Below are positions 7,898 to 16,702 of a DNA stretch of 64,000 bases, piece by piece. The stretch is from Halomonas sp. A40-4 (GTDB lineage Bacteria > Pseudomonadota > Gammaproteobacteria > Pseudomonadales > Halomonadaceae): contig NZ_CP065230.1 in the NCBI RefSeq assembly GCF_015767635.1, positions 2,604,001-2,668,000 of the forward strand, given 5' to 3'. Position numbers and translations under genes: made by a program. Below the pieces are notes generated by a model. The model made no database searches, was not told the DNA's origin, and saw nothing but the letters and a program-made list of their open reading frames with translations. Every line of letters begins with the position of its first letter. The stretch's first letter is position 1.

Positions 7898-9262
7898 CTA
7901 AGCAAATGCCCTGACCAGGAAAAACTGAGCAGCGAAGCCGATGATAAGCGTAGCCGCAAGCGCCGTTATCACTGCGATTCCGTGCCATGGGTCCGTTGCC
8001 GCGGACGTCGACTCCCCAGCCCGGTACATCGGCACGATGACGCGGAGATATACCGCGAGAGACAGCACGCTGTTAATGATTGCCACCACAGCCAGCCAGG
8101 TAAACTGGACATCGATGGCTGCAGCAAAAAGCATAAACTTACCGACGAAGCCGGCCAGTGGCGGAATGCCGACCAGCGACAACAGGAAAATCACCATTGC
8201 GATTCCCATCAGCGGTCGCGTGCGCCCCAACCCGTCAAAATCACTCAGAGTGCGCCCGGTGGTGGCAGTAACTGAGAATGCGCCCAGGTTCATGGCCACA
8301 TACGCGGCAGCGAACAGTATGATTGATGGTAAGGCAAGCTCACTGGAGCCCACCGCCAGGATGCCCAGAAGGAAATAGCCGGACTGGGCAATCGATGAAT
8401 AGGCCAGCAGCCGGATAACGTTGTCCTGCACCAGCGCCGCAAGATAGCCATAGGTCATGCTCAGCACGGCCAGGCCCGCCATGACTACCGTCCAGCCAGT
8501 TTCCAGGGGCAGCTCACGAACCACCTGCGCCAGCGCAAACAGGGCACCAATTTTGGGCACTACCGACAGATAGGCGGCAATTGACAGGGGTGCACCTTCA
8601 TAGGCGTCGGGTGCCCAGAAGTGGAACGGAACCAGTGATGCCTTATAGCCCAGACCCACAACCACAGCCACGAACCCAAGAATCACAGCCAGCGGCATCG
8701 TATCCATGCCCGGCAGATCGACGAGTAGCGTAGAGCCAGAGGCACCGAACCAGTAGCTCAGGCCGAAAATCATGATCGATGTGGTGACCGAAGCGAACAC
8801 GAAGAATTTCATGGCGGCTTCGGTCGCCGGGTCGGTGTCCGGGTAGGCAACCAGGGCAAAAGTCGCCAGGCCGGTCAGCAGTGTGCCCAGCACCAGGAAC
8901 ATGGTGTCCCCTGCTCCCGCCAGCACCAGGGCACCCAGGGTGGAAAAAATCAGCAGGCTGTAGACCGTACCCTCGCGGGCGCTACCCCGGACATCAACTC
9001 TCGCCAGCAGCATCGAAAGCACTGTAGTTGGCAGCAGAATGAGCTTGGCCCAGATACTTAACGTATCGATACGGAAGCTGCCGCCAAATATCGTGGTGTC
9101 TGTGCCGAGTAGTCGCAGGGTCAGCCCCGTGGCGACGACCAGTCCAATGACGGCAACGACCAGTGAAATTCGTGGCCGGCGCAGCATCTCCGCGATCAGC
9201 GCACCGACAGCCGTCAACAGAACGGCAATTTCCGGAATTAATAGTGCGAGATCATGACCCAT
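7898..9262 (-). CDS. nuoN: NuoN-like proton-translocating membrane subunit
   Basis: A 454-residue polytopic membrane protein of the Mrp-antiporter-like complex I family. The central region (GLGYKASLVPFHFWAPDAYEGAPLS) carries the conserved Lys and the HxWxPDAYEGAP signature of NuoN. Later helices with LLAYSSIAQSGYFLLG and GIPPLAGFVGKF are also typical. It is the last gene of the operon, its ATG overlapping the preceding stop by one base. It would form one of the three antiporter-like ion channels. Length is slightly below that of E. coli NuoN (485). Confidence 0.93.
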   Translation of the reverse strand: MGHDLALLIPEIAVLLTAVGALIAEMLRRPRISLVVAVIGLVVATGLTLRLLGTDTTIFGGSFRIDTLSIWAKLILLPTTVLSMLLARVDVRGSAREGTVYSLLIFSTLGALVLAGAGDTMFLVLGTLLTGLATFALVAYPDTDPATEAAMKFFVFASVTTSIMIFGLSYWFGASGSTLLVDLPGMDTMPLAVILGFVAVVVGLGYKASLVPFHFWAPDAYEGAPLSIAAYLSVVPKIGALFALAQVVRELPLETGWTVVMAGLAVLSMTYGYLAALVQDNVIRLLAYSSIAQSGYFLLGILAVGSSELALPSIILFAAAYVAMNLGAFSVTATTGRTLSDFDGLGRTRPLMGIAMVIFLLSLVGIPPLAGFVGKFMLFAAAIDVQFTWLAVVAIINSVLSLAVYLRVIVPMYRAGESTSAATDPWHGIAVITALAATLIIGFAAQFFLVRAFA

Positions 9263-10731
9263 TACAGCACCAGTGCTGATGTGGTGCGGTGAATGACGTC
9301 CAGCACCCAGGATGGCGCCACGCCAGTGGCAACGGTGAGCACCAGCAAGGGCGCCACCGCGAGAATTTCGCGTGGGCTCAGGTCCGGCATTCTATTCCAG
9401 CGATCCCGGGGCTCACCCAGAAATATTTCACGCAGAGCCTTGAGAAAGGTTCCGGCGATAATGGCAATGCCCAAAATCACGATAACCGCAATGGGAGCAG
9501 TGCCGAGAGTCGCGAGGAATATCTGGAACTCGGCCGGGAAGTGCGCCAAGCCCGGAAGACCCAGCGACGCGAAGGCCGCCAGCACAAAGAACCAGCCAAG
9601 TAACGGTACCGTTTTGAGCAGGCCGCCAAACTCCCCCATTTCGCGGGTATGGGTGCGCTCCTGAATCATGCCCACCAGCAGGAACAAGGCACCGGTGACC
9701 AGGCCGTGACTGAACATCTGCAGCACGGCGCCATCCAGAGCGGTGGCGCGGATCGCTGGATCCAGCGTCAACGCGGCCGCAGCGACGCCGACAATGACGT
9801 AGCCCATGTGGTTGACTGAGGTATAGGCCACCAGGCGCTTGAGATCGGTCTGTGCCAGGGCGGCAAAGGCACCGTAAATTGCGCTAACTACGCCGAAGAA
9901 TAGAACAACGATTCCGGCCTCGCGGAAAGCGTCAGGGGTCATTTGCAGGGCGAAGCGCACCAGCCCGTAAGTACCGAACTTCAGCATGATGCCCGCCAGG
10001 ATGACACTGCCGACTGTCGGTGCCTGAACGTGGGCCGCAGGTAACCAGGTATGCAAAGGTATCGCAGGAATCTTGACCGCAAAGGTAATCAGCATGGCAA
10101 TCAGTGCCCACATGGCCACCGCTCCCTCCAGGGGAGGATTGGCAATCCAGGCCCGCATATCGAAGGTAGGATCAGGGCTGCCGAGGTAAAGCCCCAGAAT
10201 CGCGAGCAATAATGGCAAGCTGCCCAGCAGGGTGTAGATAAAGAACATCAGCGCGGCACGCTGCCTGTCCTCGTGCCCCCAGCCGGCAATCATGAAGTAC
10301 ATCGACACCAGGGAAACTTCGAAGAAGACATAGAAAAGAATGCCGTCCAGGGCGGTAAAGGTGCCGATTGCCGTGGTCTCAAGAAGCAGGATCAGAGCCA
10401 CATAGGCACGCGGGCGATCGCGAAGCGACGACGCATAGATGAGAGAAACCAGGAAAAGCACGGCACTCAGCAGCACCAGCGGCAGGCTGATGCCATCCAC
10501 CCCGACCCGGTAGGCGGCGCCGATGACCGGCATCCACTCCAGCTCTTCGACCTGGGAAAAGCCGTCACCACTTACCCCCTGCAGCCACATGGCCAGAGCG
10601 CCAACCAGCGTCAGGGCGGCACTGACGATCGCGATGCCATGCACCGTGCGCGCCGTCGGTTTCGGCAGACACAGAATCAGCACGGCGCCGACGAGAGGCA
10701 GAAAGAGGGTCAGGGATACGAGTGGTAACAT
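9262..10731 (-). CDS. nuoM: NuoM-like proton-translocating membrane subunit
   Basis: A 489-residue antiporter-like subunit. Visible NuoM hallmarks are the Glu-bearing helix FYVFFEVSLVSMYFMIAGWG, the Lys/His-bearing segment KIPAIPLHTWLPAAHVQAPT, and LKRLVAYTSVNHMGYVIVG. These are the charged residues used for proton transfer in complex I. It lies between the NuoL- and NuoN-like genes, as in normal nuo operons, separated from nuoL by 15 bases. Confidence 0.94.
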   Translation of the reverse strand: MLPLVSLTLFLPLVGAVLILCLPKPTARTVHGIAIVSAALTLVGALAMWLQGVSGDGFSQVEELEWMPVIGAAYRVGVDGISLPLVLLSAVLFLVSLIYASSLRDRPRAYVALILLLETTAIGTFTALDGILFYVFFEVSLVSMYFMIAGWGHEDRQRAALMFFIYTLLGSLPLLLAILGLYLGSPDPTFDMRAWIANPPLEGAVAMWALIAMLITFAVKIPAIPLHTWLPAAHVQAPTVGSVILAGIMLKFGTYGLVRFALQMTPDAFREAGIVVLFFGVVSAIYGAFAALAQTDLKRLVAYTSVNHMGYVIVGVAAAALTLDPAIRATALDGAVLQMFSHGLVTGALFLLVGMIQERTHTREMGEFGGLLKTVPLLGWFFVLAAFASLGLPGLAHFPAEFQIFLATLGTAPIAVIVILGIAIIAGTFLKALREIFLGEPRDRWNRMPDLSPREILAVAPLLVLTVATGVAPSWVLDVIHRTTSALVL

Positions 10732-10746
10732 GAGTACAGGGTTCCT

Positions 10747-12648
10747 TTAGAAACTCAGTGAAGCTGAAAACAGGATGACAACAAAAAGCACAGCGATGGC
10801 TACCGCGCTGATCGCCAGACTGTGGTGGATCATGCCGCTTTGCAGGGATCTTGCCCGGGCGCCCAGGGCCTGCACAGCGGCCACCAGCGCGAAGATCAGA
10901 CCGTCGATTCCGCGCTCATCACCGCCCCGAACCCAGCGACCCACCGCCAGATTTGCTCGGCCGACGCCAAGCACGTCCTGATACAGGCGCTTTTCCAGGC
11001 GCTCGCCCCCACGGGCGATGCTGAGAGCAGCATCGCCAATGCCAAGTGCGGCCGCGTACAGATGGTTTTCCAGACGGTTACATCCCCCGGCAACCGCCAT
11101 CGCGGGCCGACCTACCCAGGCAGTAAGCCCGCCTGCCACCACCAGCCCCGACTCTGCCCATTGATGGGCAGGGCCAAGCAGGCGTTGGGCCGGCACCAAC
11201 CAACCCAAGGCCAGCCCACCCAACGCGGCGACCAGCCCAAGCACTATGACGACGATGCCCGCAGTTTCCGGAGCCGCCAGATCAAGCATTTTTTCGAGGG
11301 GACCAAAGGCCAGACCCAGGACAGCGGCAGGGATCGCCAGGCCCCAGATGCCAGCGCGCATCCAGCCAGTACCTTCGACCGGCCGGGTATCGCCCGAGCC
11401 CTGCCATAGCACCCGTAGAGCCCGGGCCATGTAGGCGCCGGTCAGCAGAGTGCCGACCAGGGCCAGAGCGCCGAGCAAGACGGCGCCCGGCGCAGACAGA
11501 GCGGCGGCGATCACCGCATCCTTGGAGAAGAACCCACTCAGTGGTGGGATGCCCGCCAGTGCCATCGCTGCCAGTGCAAAGCCGCCAAAGGACCAGGGCC
11601 TGGCGCGGCCAACGCCCTTCAACTGATCGAAACCGGTACCCTCGCGAGCATGTTGAAAGTCACCGGCGGCAAGAAACAGGGTGCTTTTAATAGCGGCATG
11701 GGCGAGCAGATGCAACAGCGCGGCCAGTGGAACCCCCGCGCCCACTGCGATGAGCATCAGGCCGTATTGGCTGGCCGTGGAAGCCGCCAGCACACGTTTG
11801 AGATCACGTTCAGCCAGCGCAATCACCCCGGCAGCCACCGTGGTGATACCACCGACAAGACCGACAGCGAACAGTGCCTCAGGCGTCAGCAGTGGCGCCG
11901 AGCGGATCAGCAGAATGGCGCCCGCCGCCACCAGTGTGGCCGAGTGCAGCAACGCCGAGACCGGTGTCGGGCCCGCCATGGCGCGCATAAGCCAGTCCTG
12001 CAGGGGAACCTGGGCCGACTTGCCCATGGCGGCCAGCAGCAACAGAAGCCCGGCAATGGTGGGCGCTCCAGCGTCAGCTTCCAGGGAAGCGGCAATCTCA
12101 CTGGTACCTGCTGACCCTATGAGTATGAATATCGCAACGTAAAGCCCGAGATCCGCGCTGCGGGTATATAGGAAAGCGCGTGTGGCTGCGTTCGCGGCTT
12201 CGGGGCGTTGGAACCAGAAGCCGATCAGCAGGTAGCTGCACAGACTGATCAGTTCCCAGCTCGCCAGCAGCAGAATCCAGTCGCCCGCCAGCACCAGTGC
12301 CTGCATGGCCGCCAGGAACAGCGACATCACGGCATAGAAGCGCGCTTGGCCGGACTCCCGCTTCATATAACCGACGGCATAAATCAGAACGAATGTAGCC
12401 ACCGTGGCCACTGCCACGGTCAATAGCGAGGTCATCGGCCCGGCGACCAGGCGCAGTGGCATGTCCGGCAGCCCAGGCAGAAGTAGGGTTTCGGTCTGAA
12501 CGTCAACCACCCGGGCTATCAGCCAGAGACTGCCTGCCAGGTTGAGCGTCGCACCAGCCAGGGCCAACACAGCACTCCCACGGCGCAGTAACAACACAGC
12601 CAGGGCGGCGATCAGCGGCGGTAGTATTGGCAGGAGCACTGCATTCAT
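10747..12648 (-). CDS. nuoL: NuoL-like proton-translocating membrane subunit
   Basis: A 633-residue subunit with the NuoL pattern: a helical antiporter core (GKSAQVPLQDWLMRAMAGPTPVSALLHSATLVAAG) with the conserved Lys and the AMxGPTPVSALxHxATMV-type signature, and a long C-terminal extension ending in a final helix (SLAISAVAIAVLFVVILF). The extension would give the lateral helix that clamps the antiporter subunits. The ATG overlaps the nuoK stop (ATGA). Only the first His of the usual HDAMEGPTPVSALIHAATMV motif is changed, here to LMRAMAG. Confidence 0.93.
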   Translation of the reverse strand: MNAVLLPILPPLIAALAVLLLRRGSAVLALAGATLNLAGSLWLIARVVDVQTETLLLPGLPDMPLRLVAGPMTSLLTVAVATVATFVLIYAVGYMKRESGQARFYAVMSLFLAAMQALVLAGDWILLLASWELISLCSYLLIGFWFQRPEAANAATRAFLYTRSADLGLYVAIFILIGSAGTSEIAASLEADAGAPTIAGLLLLLAAMGKSAQVPLQDWLMRAMAGPTPVSALLHSATLVAAGAILLIRSAPLLTPEALFAVGLVGGITTVAAGVIALAERDLKRVLAASTASQYGLMLIAVGAGVPLAALLHLLAHAAIKSTLFLAAGDFQHAREGTGFDQLKGVGRARPWSFGGFALAAMALAGIPPLSGFFSKDAVIAAALSAPGAVLLGALALVGTLLTGAYMARALRVLWQGSGDTRPVEGTGWMRAGIWGLAIPAAVLGLAFGPLEKMLDLAAPETAGIVVIVLGLVAALGGLALGWLVPAQRLLGPAHQWAESGLVVAGGLTAWVGRPAMAVAGGCNRLENHLYAAALGIGDAALSIARGGERLEKRLYQDVLGVGRANLAVGRWVRGGDERGIDGLIFALVAAVQALGARARSLQSGMIHHSLAISAVAIAVLFVVILFSASLSF

Positions 12649-12956
12649 CCTTTCAGGTCCTCCGCTTCTTCCATCTCAACCGAGCCCTTAACCCGGAAGC
12701 GCGCAATGGCGACGCCAAATCCGACGGCCATCTCCAGTGCCATAACCGTCATCACCACCAGCACGAACATCTGGCCGGAATAAGCTTCGGGATGTAGAAA
12801 GCGCCAGAAAGCCACCAGATTCACCATGGCCCCCGCCAGCATCAGCTCCACGCCCATCATGATCATCACCAGATTGGTCTGGGACAGTGCGCCATAGACG
12901 CCGATACCGAAAAGGATGGCGCCGGTCACAAGCGCTACTATCAGAACTGCGGTCAT
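12645..12956 (-). CDS. nuoK: NuoK-like membrane subunit
   Basis: A 103-residue protein with three membrane helices. The second helix has the conserved Glu in IMMGVELMLAGAMVNLVAF, matching the NuoK motif SIELMLNAVNL, and the third has a Glu in TVMALEMAVGFGVAI. Both glutamates are needed for proton transfer in complex I. Its ATG overlaps the nuoJ stop (ATGA), and its own stop overlaps the nuoL start. Confidence 0.93.
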   Translation of the reverse strand: MTAVLIVALVTGAILFGIGVYGALSQTNLVMIMMGVELMLAGAMVNLVAFWRFLHPEAYSGQMFVLVVMTVMALEMAVGFGVAIARFRVKGSVEMEEAEDLKG

Positions 12957-13489
12957 TCCGATGCCTCCTTGGCTCTTTTACTCGCCAGGTTCTGCACCGG
13001 AATCGCCACCGCGGTGGCCGCAATCATTGCGGTCAGGATGGTGATACCAGCGGTTTCAAAGATCATCATCGAGCGCCCGAGCAGCTCCATGCCCAACGCC
13101 CGTGTCTGCGCTTCCGCATCCACCACCTGCTTTGCTGCGGGGCCCCAGTCGGACAGCAGCGCAACGGCGATAGCAACAACGGCCGCACTCACCCCAGCAC
13201 CGATAGAGAAACGCTTCTGGTGACTCATGTCCATACCGCCAAGCCCACCGGGATCCATCATGAACATCACCATGAAGATGGCCATGATACTCATCTCCGT
13301 GGCCATCATCATGATTTGCAGTACGCCCAGAAATTCGGTCTGCATCGCCAGAAACATGCAGCCGACGGCGGTCTGCGAAAACAACAGAGCCAGCGCAGAA
13401 CGGACCATGGACGATGTGCGAAACACCACCACGCCAAAGCCGATGGCAGCCAACCCGAAAACGGCAACGAAAAAAGCCTGTGCGTACAT
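12953..13489 (-). CDS. nuoJ: NuoJ-like membrane subunit
   Basis: Start set at ATG 13489, where the nuoH stop and this start overlap (TAATG); the upstream extension of the open frame is out of character. The 178-residue product has the NuoJ pattern of helices, with ALALLFSQTAVGCMFLAMQTEFLGVLQIMMMATEMSIMAIFMVMF. The usual NuoJ helix reads EFLGALQVLVYVGAIMVLFLFV; here it contains several Met and a Glu where complex I has the Tyr-Val-Gly pi-bulge. A further pair of helices follows. It is more diverged than the antiporter-like subunits. Confidence 0.85.
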   Translation of the reverse strand: MYAQAFFVAVFGLAAIGFGVVVFRTSSMVRSALALLFSQTAVGCMFLAMQTEFLGVLQIMMMATEMSIMAIFMVMFMMDPGGLGGMDMSHQKRFSIGAGVSAAVVAIAVALLSDWGPAAKQVVDAEAQTRALGMELLGRSMMIFETAGITILTAMIAATAVAIPVQNLASKRAKEASE

Positions 13490-14385
13490 TAGGGAACCAC
13501 CAGAATCAGTAAGCCGACGACAATGATATTCACCAGTGCAAGGGGGATGCCTAGAATCCAGCACCACCGCATCAGATCCGCCTCGCGAATGCGTGGCAGA
13601 TAGTGACCGACCAGCAACATCGACACGGCCACGGCCAGGGTCTTCACCAGACTCCAGGCCCAAGGTGGCAGTAGCGGCCCATGCCAGCCGCCGAGGTAGA
13701 AGACCGTGGTTGCGGAAGCCAGGGTAACCACCAGAGTCAGTCGGGCCAGGCGAAGCACTGCCAGGCGCACCCCGGTGTATTCGGCGTCCACGCCCCCGCC
13801 AAGCTCTCCCTCTGCGGTTGGCAGATCAAACGGGGCCCGGAACGCCAGTGCCATGGCCGCAATGAAAAACAGCACGAAGCCCAGGGGCTGGTAGACGATG
13901 TTCCACAGCCCCGCCTGGGAGCCAACGATCGCGGTATTCAACAGGGATTCGGCGCGCATGGCCACGGCCGTGATCGGCATGACAATAAGCATGGAATAGG
14001 CAATAAGCTGGCCCAGAAAGCGCCAGCCACCGATCATCGCGTAGGCGCCGTCCGGTCCCCAGCCCGCCATGATCACCGCGACCAGCACATAGGCCAGGGC
14101 CGCGTTGATGAACAGCGCACCAGTACCAAGGTCCGCAATGATCAGGTCCGGCGCCAGCGGCAGGACCGCCATACCAAGTACCCCCACAACCAGGAGAAGC
14201 ACCGGCGCTGCCTCGAAAAACACCCGGTCTGGCGAGCGCGGGAGAATGGATTCACGACCGAGGTGCGCCAGCCCGCTAAAAAGTGGCGCCGCCGGACTCA
14301 GGCGGCCAGTGGTCATCCAGCCCTCGATCACGGCCAGCAGCCAAGTGCTGCCAAGCAATGCGAGAAGAACGCTAGCGACGGTCAC
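13489..14385 (-). CDS. nuoH: NuoH-like membrane subunit
   Basis: Starts at GTG 14385, overlapping the stop of the preceding gene (GTGA). The 298-residue protein has about eight helices. The NuoH signature is AFRAPFDLPTAEGELGGGVDAEYTG, which corresponds to the quinone-chamber loop RxPFDLPEAExELVAGYxxEY. An intact loop here contrasts with the loss of the quinone-site residues in the partner NuoD-like domain. It is slightly shorter than typical NuoH (about 325). Confidence 0.9.
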   Translation of the reverse strand: MTVASVLLALLGSTWLLAVIEGWMTTGRLSPAAPLFSGLAHLGRESILPRSPDRVFFEAAPVLLLVVGVLGMAVLPLAPDLIIADLGTGALFINAALAYVLVAVIMAGWGPDGAYAMIGGWRFLGQLIAYSMLIVMPITAVAMRAESLLNTAIVGSQAGLWNIVYQPLGFVLFFIAAMALAFRAPFDLPTAEGELGGGVDAEYTGVRLAVLRLARLTLVVTLASATTVFYLGGWHGPLLPPWAWSLVKTLAVAVSMLLVGHYLPRIREADLMRWCWILGIPLALVNIIVVGLLILVVP

Positions 14386-16340
14386 GAGATCACCTCCCAG
14401 GGCGAAAGATCCAGTGAGCCGACTGCCAGCAGCGCATCGCCCAACTCCTGGCCCTCAACAAGCTTCGGGACCAGGTCGATATGGTGACTGCAGGGGGTGT
14501 CCAGCTTGTAGGATTTCACCTTTCCACGCTCCAGTTTCAGACTTAACCGGGCTTCGCCGCGGGGCGTATCAACGGTTACCTCACCGGTTCCTGATAAATC
14601 GCCAATGTCGCGCAGGGATGGTAGCGCCGGTTCGCTGCTCGCCTTTATAAGGTCGAGACTGGCGGTTATTTCGGCCAGACGTTGCCACAGGCGAGCCCAG
14701 GCGTCTCCGCCTTCGCTGGCAGCACGTGCTAAGGGGCCGCGCAGATCAGAAAATTCTGATGAGAGTTCGCCGATATCCTTCAGCCGCGATTTGAGCAAAG
14801 GCGTCCGTCCAAGACGGGTTCCTAATGTGCGCAACGCTGGTTCCAGCTCAGCAAGCCTGTACCGGTTAGCCTCTCTGACTTGCAGTTGCAGAGTCGAAGC
14901 CCGCTGCGTCAGCCAAGCGAATCCGAGCTGGCGCCCCAGTTGCGCCAGCCAACCAAGATGACTGGCGATGCGCTCACGCTCAAGTCCGCCGTTCCGGGCC
15001 TGAGTGGTCGCCTGATCGTCATTCAGCCCAGCCGCTTGCTCGATCGCAAGACAGGCCAGCAGACGATAGCTCACCGGCGCCAGCGGCATTGCCGTGGCCA
15101 GATGGTCGATGAAGGTCTCGACATCTATCTCTTCGCTTTCTTCACCCTCTTCAACTTCGATGGTCATACCCGCCAGGGAGGTCGCCTGCCCTTCTGTCAC
15201 CCCGTCACCATCAAGGGTCAACGTCAATTTCAGTCCGCCTGGTAAGCCCGGAAAGACTGGGCCGAACGGCACCTCAAGCCAATCCATCTGCAGGCCATCG
15301 GCGCTGCGTGGCAGATCTTTGGTGACTTCAATCATGGACATGAATCCCGAGGCGCCGTGATCGTGCCCTCCATGCTTATGCCCACCATGATCGTGTTCTC
15401 CATGATCATGGCCTGAATGTTCATGTTCTGAGTGGTGGTCAGATTCGCTATGTTGATGATTGTGGCCGTGCCCGGAGCCCTCTTCTGAGGCGCCCTCATC
15501 TTCCGCGTCCTCACGGGCTACCAGATCCATACCGCACTTGGGGCAGCTTCCAGGCTCGTCCCGAACGATTTCCGGGTGCATTGGGCAGGTATATTCGGCC
15601 GCTGCATTTTCGTGCGCGTGTTCCTGTTGGTGCTCGTTACTGTGCTCGTGATCATGGCCATGATGATGTTCATGGTGGCCCTTATGATCTTGTTCATGGC
15701 AATGCTCGTGCTCGTGCTCATGGTCATGCTTGTGGCCATGGTGCTGGTGTTCGTGATCATGCTGGTGTTCATGATCGTGGTCGGGCGTGGACTCCCCTGC
15801 CTCTCGGGCTACCAGGTCCATGCCGCATTTGGGGCAGCTACCCGGCTCATCCTCGACAATTTCTGGATGCATGGGGCAGACATACTCAATCTTGGCGTGC
15901 AGGACATCGGCGTCGAACGCCTCCGGCGAGGCTACAAAGGCACCGTCAGCGAATGCACGTTGTAGTCGAACTACGGCTTCGGTCAGTCCCTTTTGCGAGA
16001 GACCTGCAGAAATATCGGCACCAGGTAAAGTTGACGGTGTCTGCCCGCCTACGATGAGAATGGCACGCGGCCGGGGCATCTGCGCGTAGAGCACGGCCAC
16101 GGCGTCGCCCATTTTCTCCGACAGCTCTCCAACAATCATGAGCACGCTTGCATCGCGAGGCGTAGTACTGGTTCGCATGCCTGCCGCGGTCACGTCCAGA
16201 CCATGCGCCAGGGCAATCTCAGGCCCGGGAACGATCAGACAGCCCAGATTACGCGCCAGGGCCCGAGAAACCAGCTTCTGCAGCACTGAGGGCCGTTTCT
16301 GTCGTGCGCCCGTTATGTTTATTGCTGAATCAAAACTCAT
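14382..16340 (-). CDS. NuoB-like / double heavy-metal-binding / NuoD-like fusion protein
   Basis: A 652-residue protein; ATG 16340 overlaps the nuoA stop (ATGA), while an upstream in-frame ATG at 16367 lies inside nuoA. Residues 30-135 align with NuoB (RTSTTPRDASVLMIVGELSEKM, AQMPRPRAILIVGG), but only Cys34 remains of the N2 ligands: the CC pair, SMGSC and VPGCPP are lost. Residues 155-178 and 252-275 are two CPMHPEI...PGSCPKCGMDL heavy-metal-binding modules as in CusB/CopA-type proteins. Residues 187-245 and 291-329 are His-rich linkers. Residues 350-652 align with NuoD/hydrogenase large subunit (GPVFPGLPGGLKLTLTLDGD; RGEARLSLKLERGKVKSYKL; LLAVGSLDLSPWEV). The quinone-site GPQHPSTHG has become GPVFPGLPG. 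It occupies the place of nuoB-C-D. Role inferred: metal-sensing or metal-binding cap on the ion-pumping membrane arm. Confidence 0.85.
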   Translation of the reverse strand: MSFDSAINITGARQKRPSVLQKLVSRALARNLGCLIVPGPEIALAHGLDVTAAGMRTSTTPRDASVLMIVGELSEKMGDAVAVLYAQMPRPRAILIVGGQTPSTLPGADISAGLSQKGLTEAVVRLQRAFADGAFVASPEAFDADVLHAKIEYVCPMHPEIVEDEPGSCPKCGMDLVAREAGESTPDHDHEHQHDHEHQHHGHKHDHEHEHEHCHEQDHKGHHEHHHGHDHEHSNEHQQEHAHENAAAEYTCPMHPEIVRDEPGSCPKCGMDLVAREDAEDEGASEEGSGHGHNHQHSESDHHSEHEHSGHDHGEHDHGGHKHGGHDHGASGFMSMIEVTKDLPRSADGLQMDWLEVPFGPVFPGLPGGLKLTLTLDGDGVTEGQATSLAGMTIEVEEGEESEEIDVETFIDHLATAMPLAPVSYRLLACLAIEQAAGLNDDQATTQARNGGLERERIASHLGWLAQLGRQLGFAWLTQRASTLQLQVREANRYRLAELEPALRTLGTRLGRTPLLKSRLKDIGELSSEFSDLRGPLARAASEGGDAWARLWQRLAEITASLDLIKASSEPALPSLRDIGDLSGTGEVTVDTPRGEARLSLKLERGKVKSYKLDTPCSHHIDLVPKLVEGQELGDALLAVGSLDLSPWEVIS

Positions 16341-16702
16341 TGCCGCCTGAAAGCCCCCTGGCTCCATCCGTAAAGCAGGCCAAGAAAGAGAATCGCCAGA
16401 AACACGCCCATATCAAGCAAGGCAACCAGCCCTACTTCCTTGTAAACCACTGCCCACGGGTACATGAACGCCATCTCCATATCAAAGGCCAGAAACAGCA
16501 ACCCATATCCGTAGTAGCGGGCGTGATAGCGCCCCCATACCGGATCCCGCGACAGAGCTCCGGAACTCGCCGGCACATCCTTGCCCGGCTCCTGACGTGT
16601 CAGGCCTATCGCGCGGGCAAGCGAATACAGACAGAAAACGCTGCCTACGACGCCAATCGCCAGTGCCAGCAGTAATCTGTATTGCTCCAAAAGAGTCATC
16701 AT
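16337..16702 (-). CDS. nuoA: NuoA-like membrane subunit, first gene of the operon
   Basis: A 121-residue protein with three helices. The NuoA signature is clear: YYGYGLLFLAFDMEMAFMYPWAVVYKEVG, including the Asp-Met-Glu helix. AGGAGG lies just upstream of ATG 16702 (a second ATG at 16699 is also possible). It heads an eight-gene operon nuoA, fusion, H, J, K, L, M, N with overlapping or closely spaced genes. Confidence 0.93.
   Translation of the reverse strand: MMTLLEQYRLLLALAIGVVGSVFCLYSLARAIGLTRQEPGKDVPASSGALSRDPVWGRYHARYYGYGLLFLAFDMEMAFMYPWAVVYKEVGLVALLDMGVFLAILFLGLLYGWSQGAFRRQ

Noticed and set aside
13681..14487. 268-codon plus-strand frame in the nuoH-like gene
   Set aside because: Composition is typical of an antisense shadow of a membrane protein gene; nuoH on the minus strand is unambiguous.
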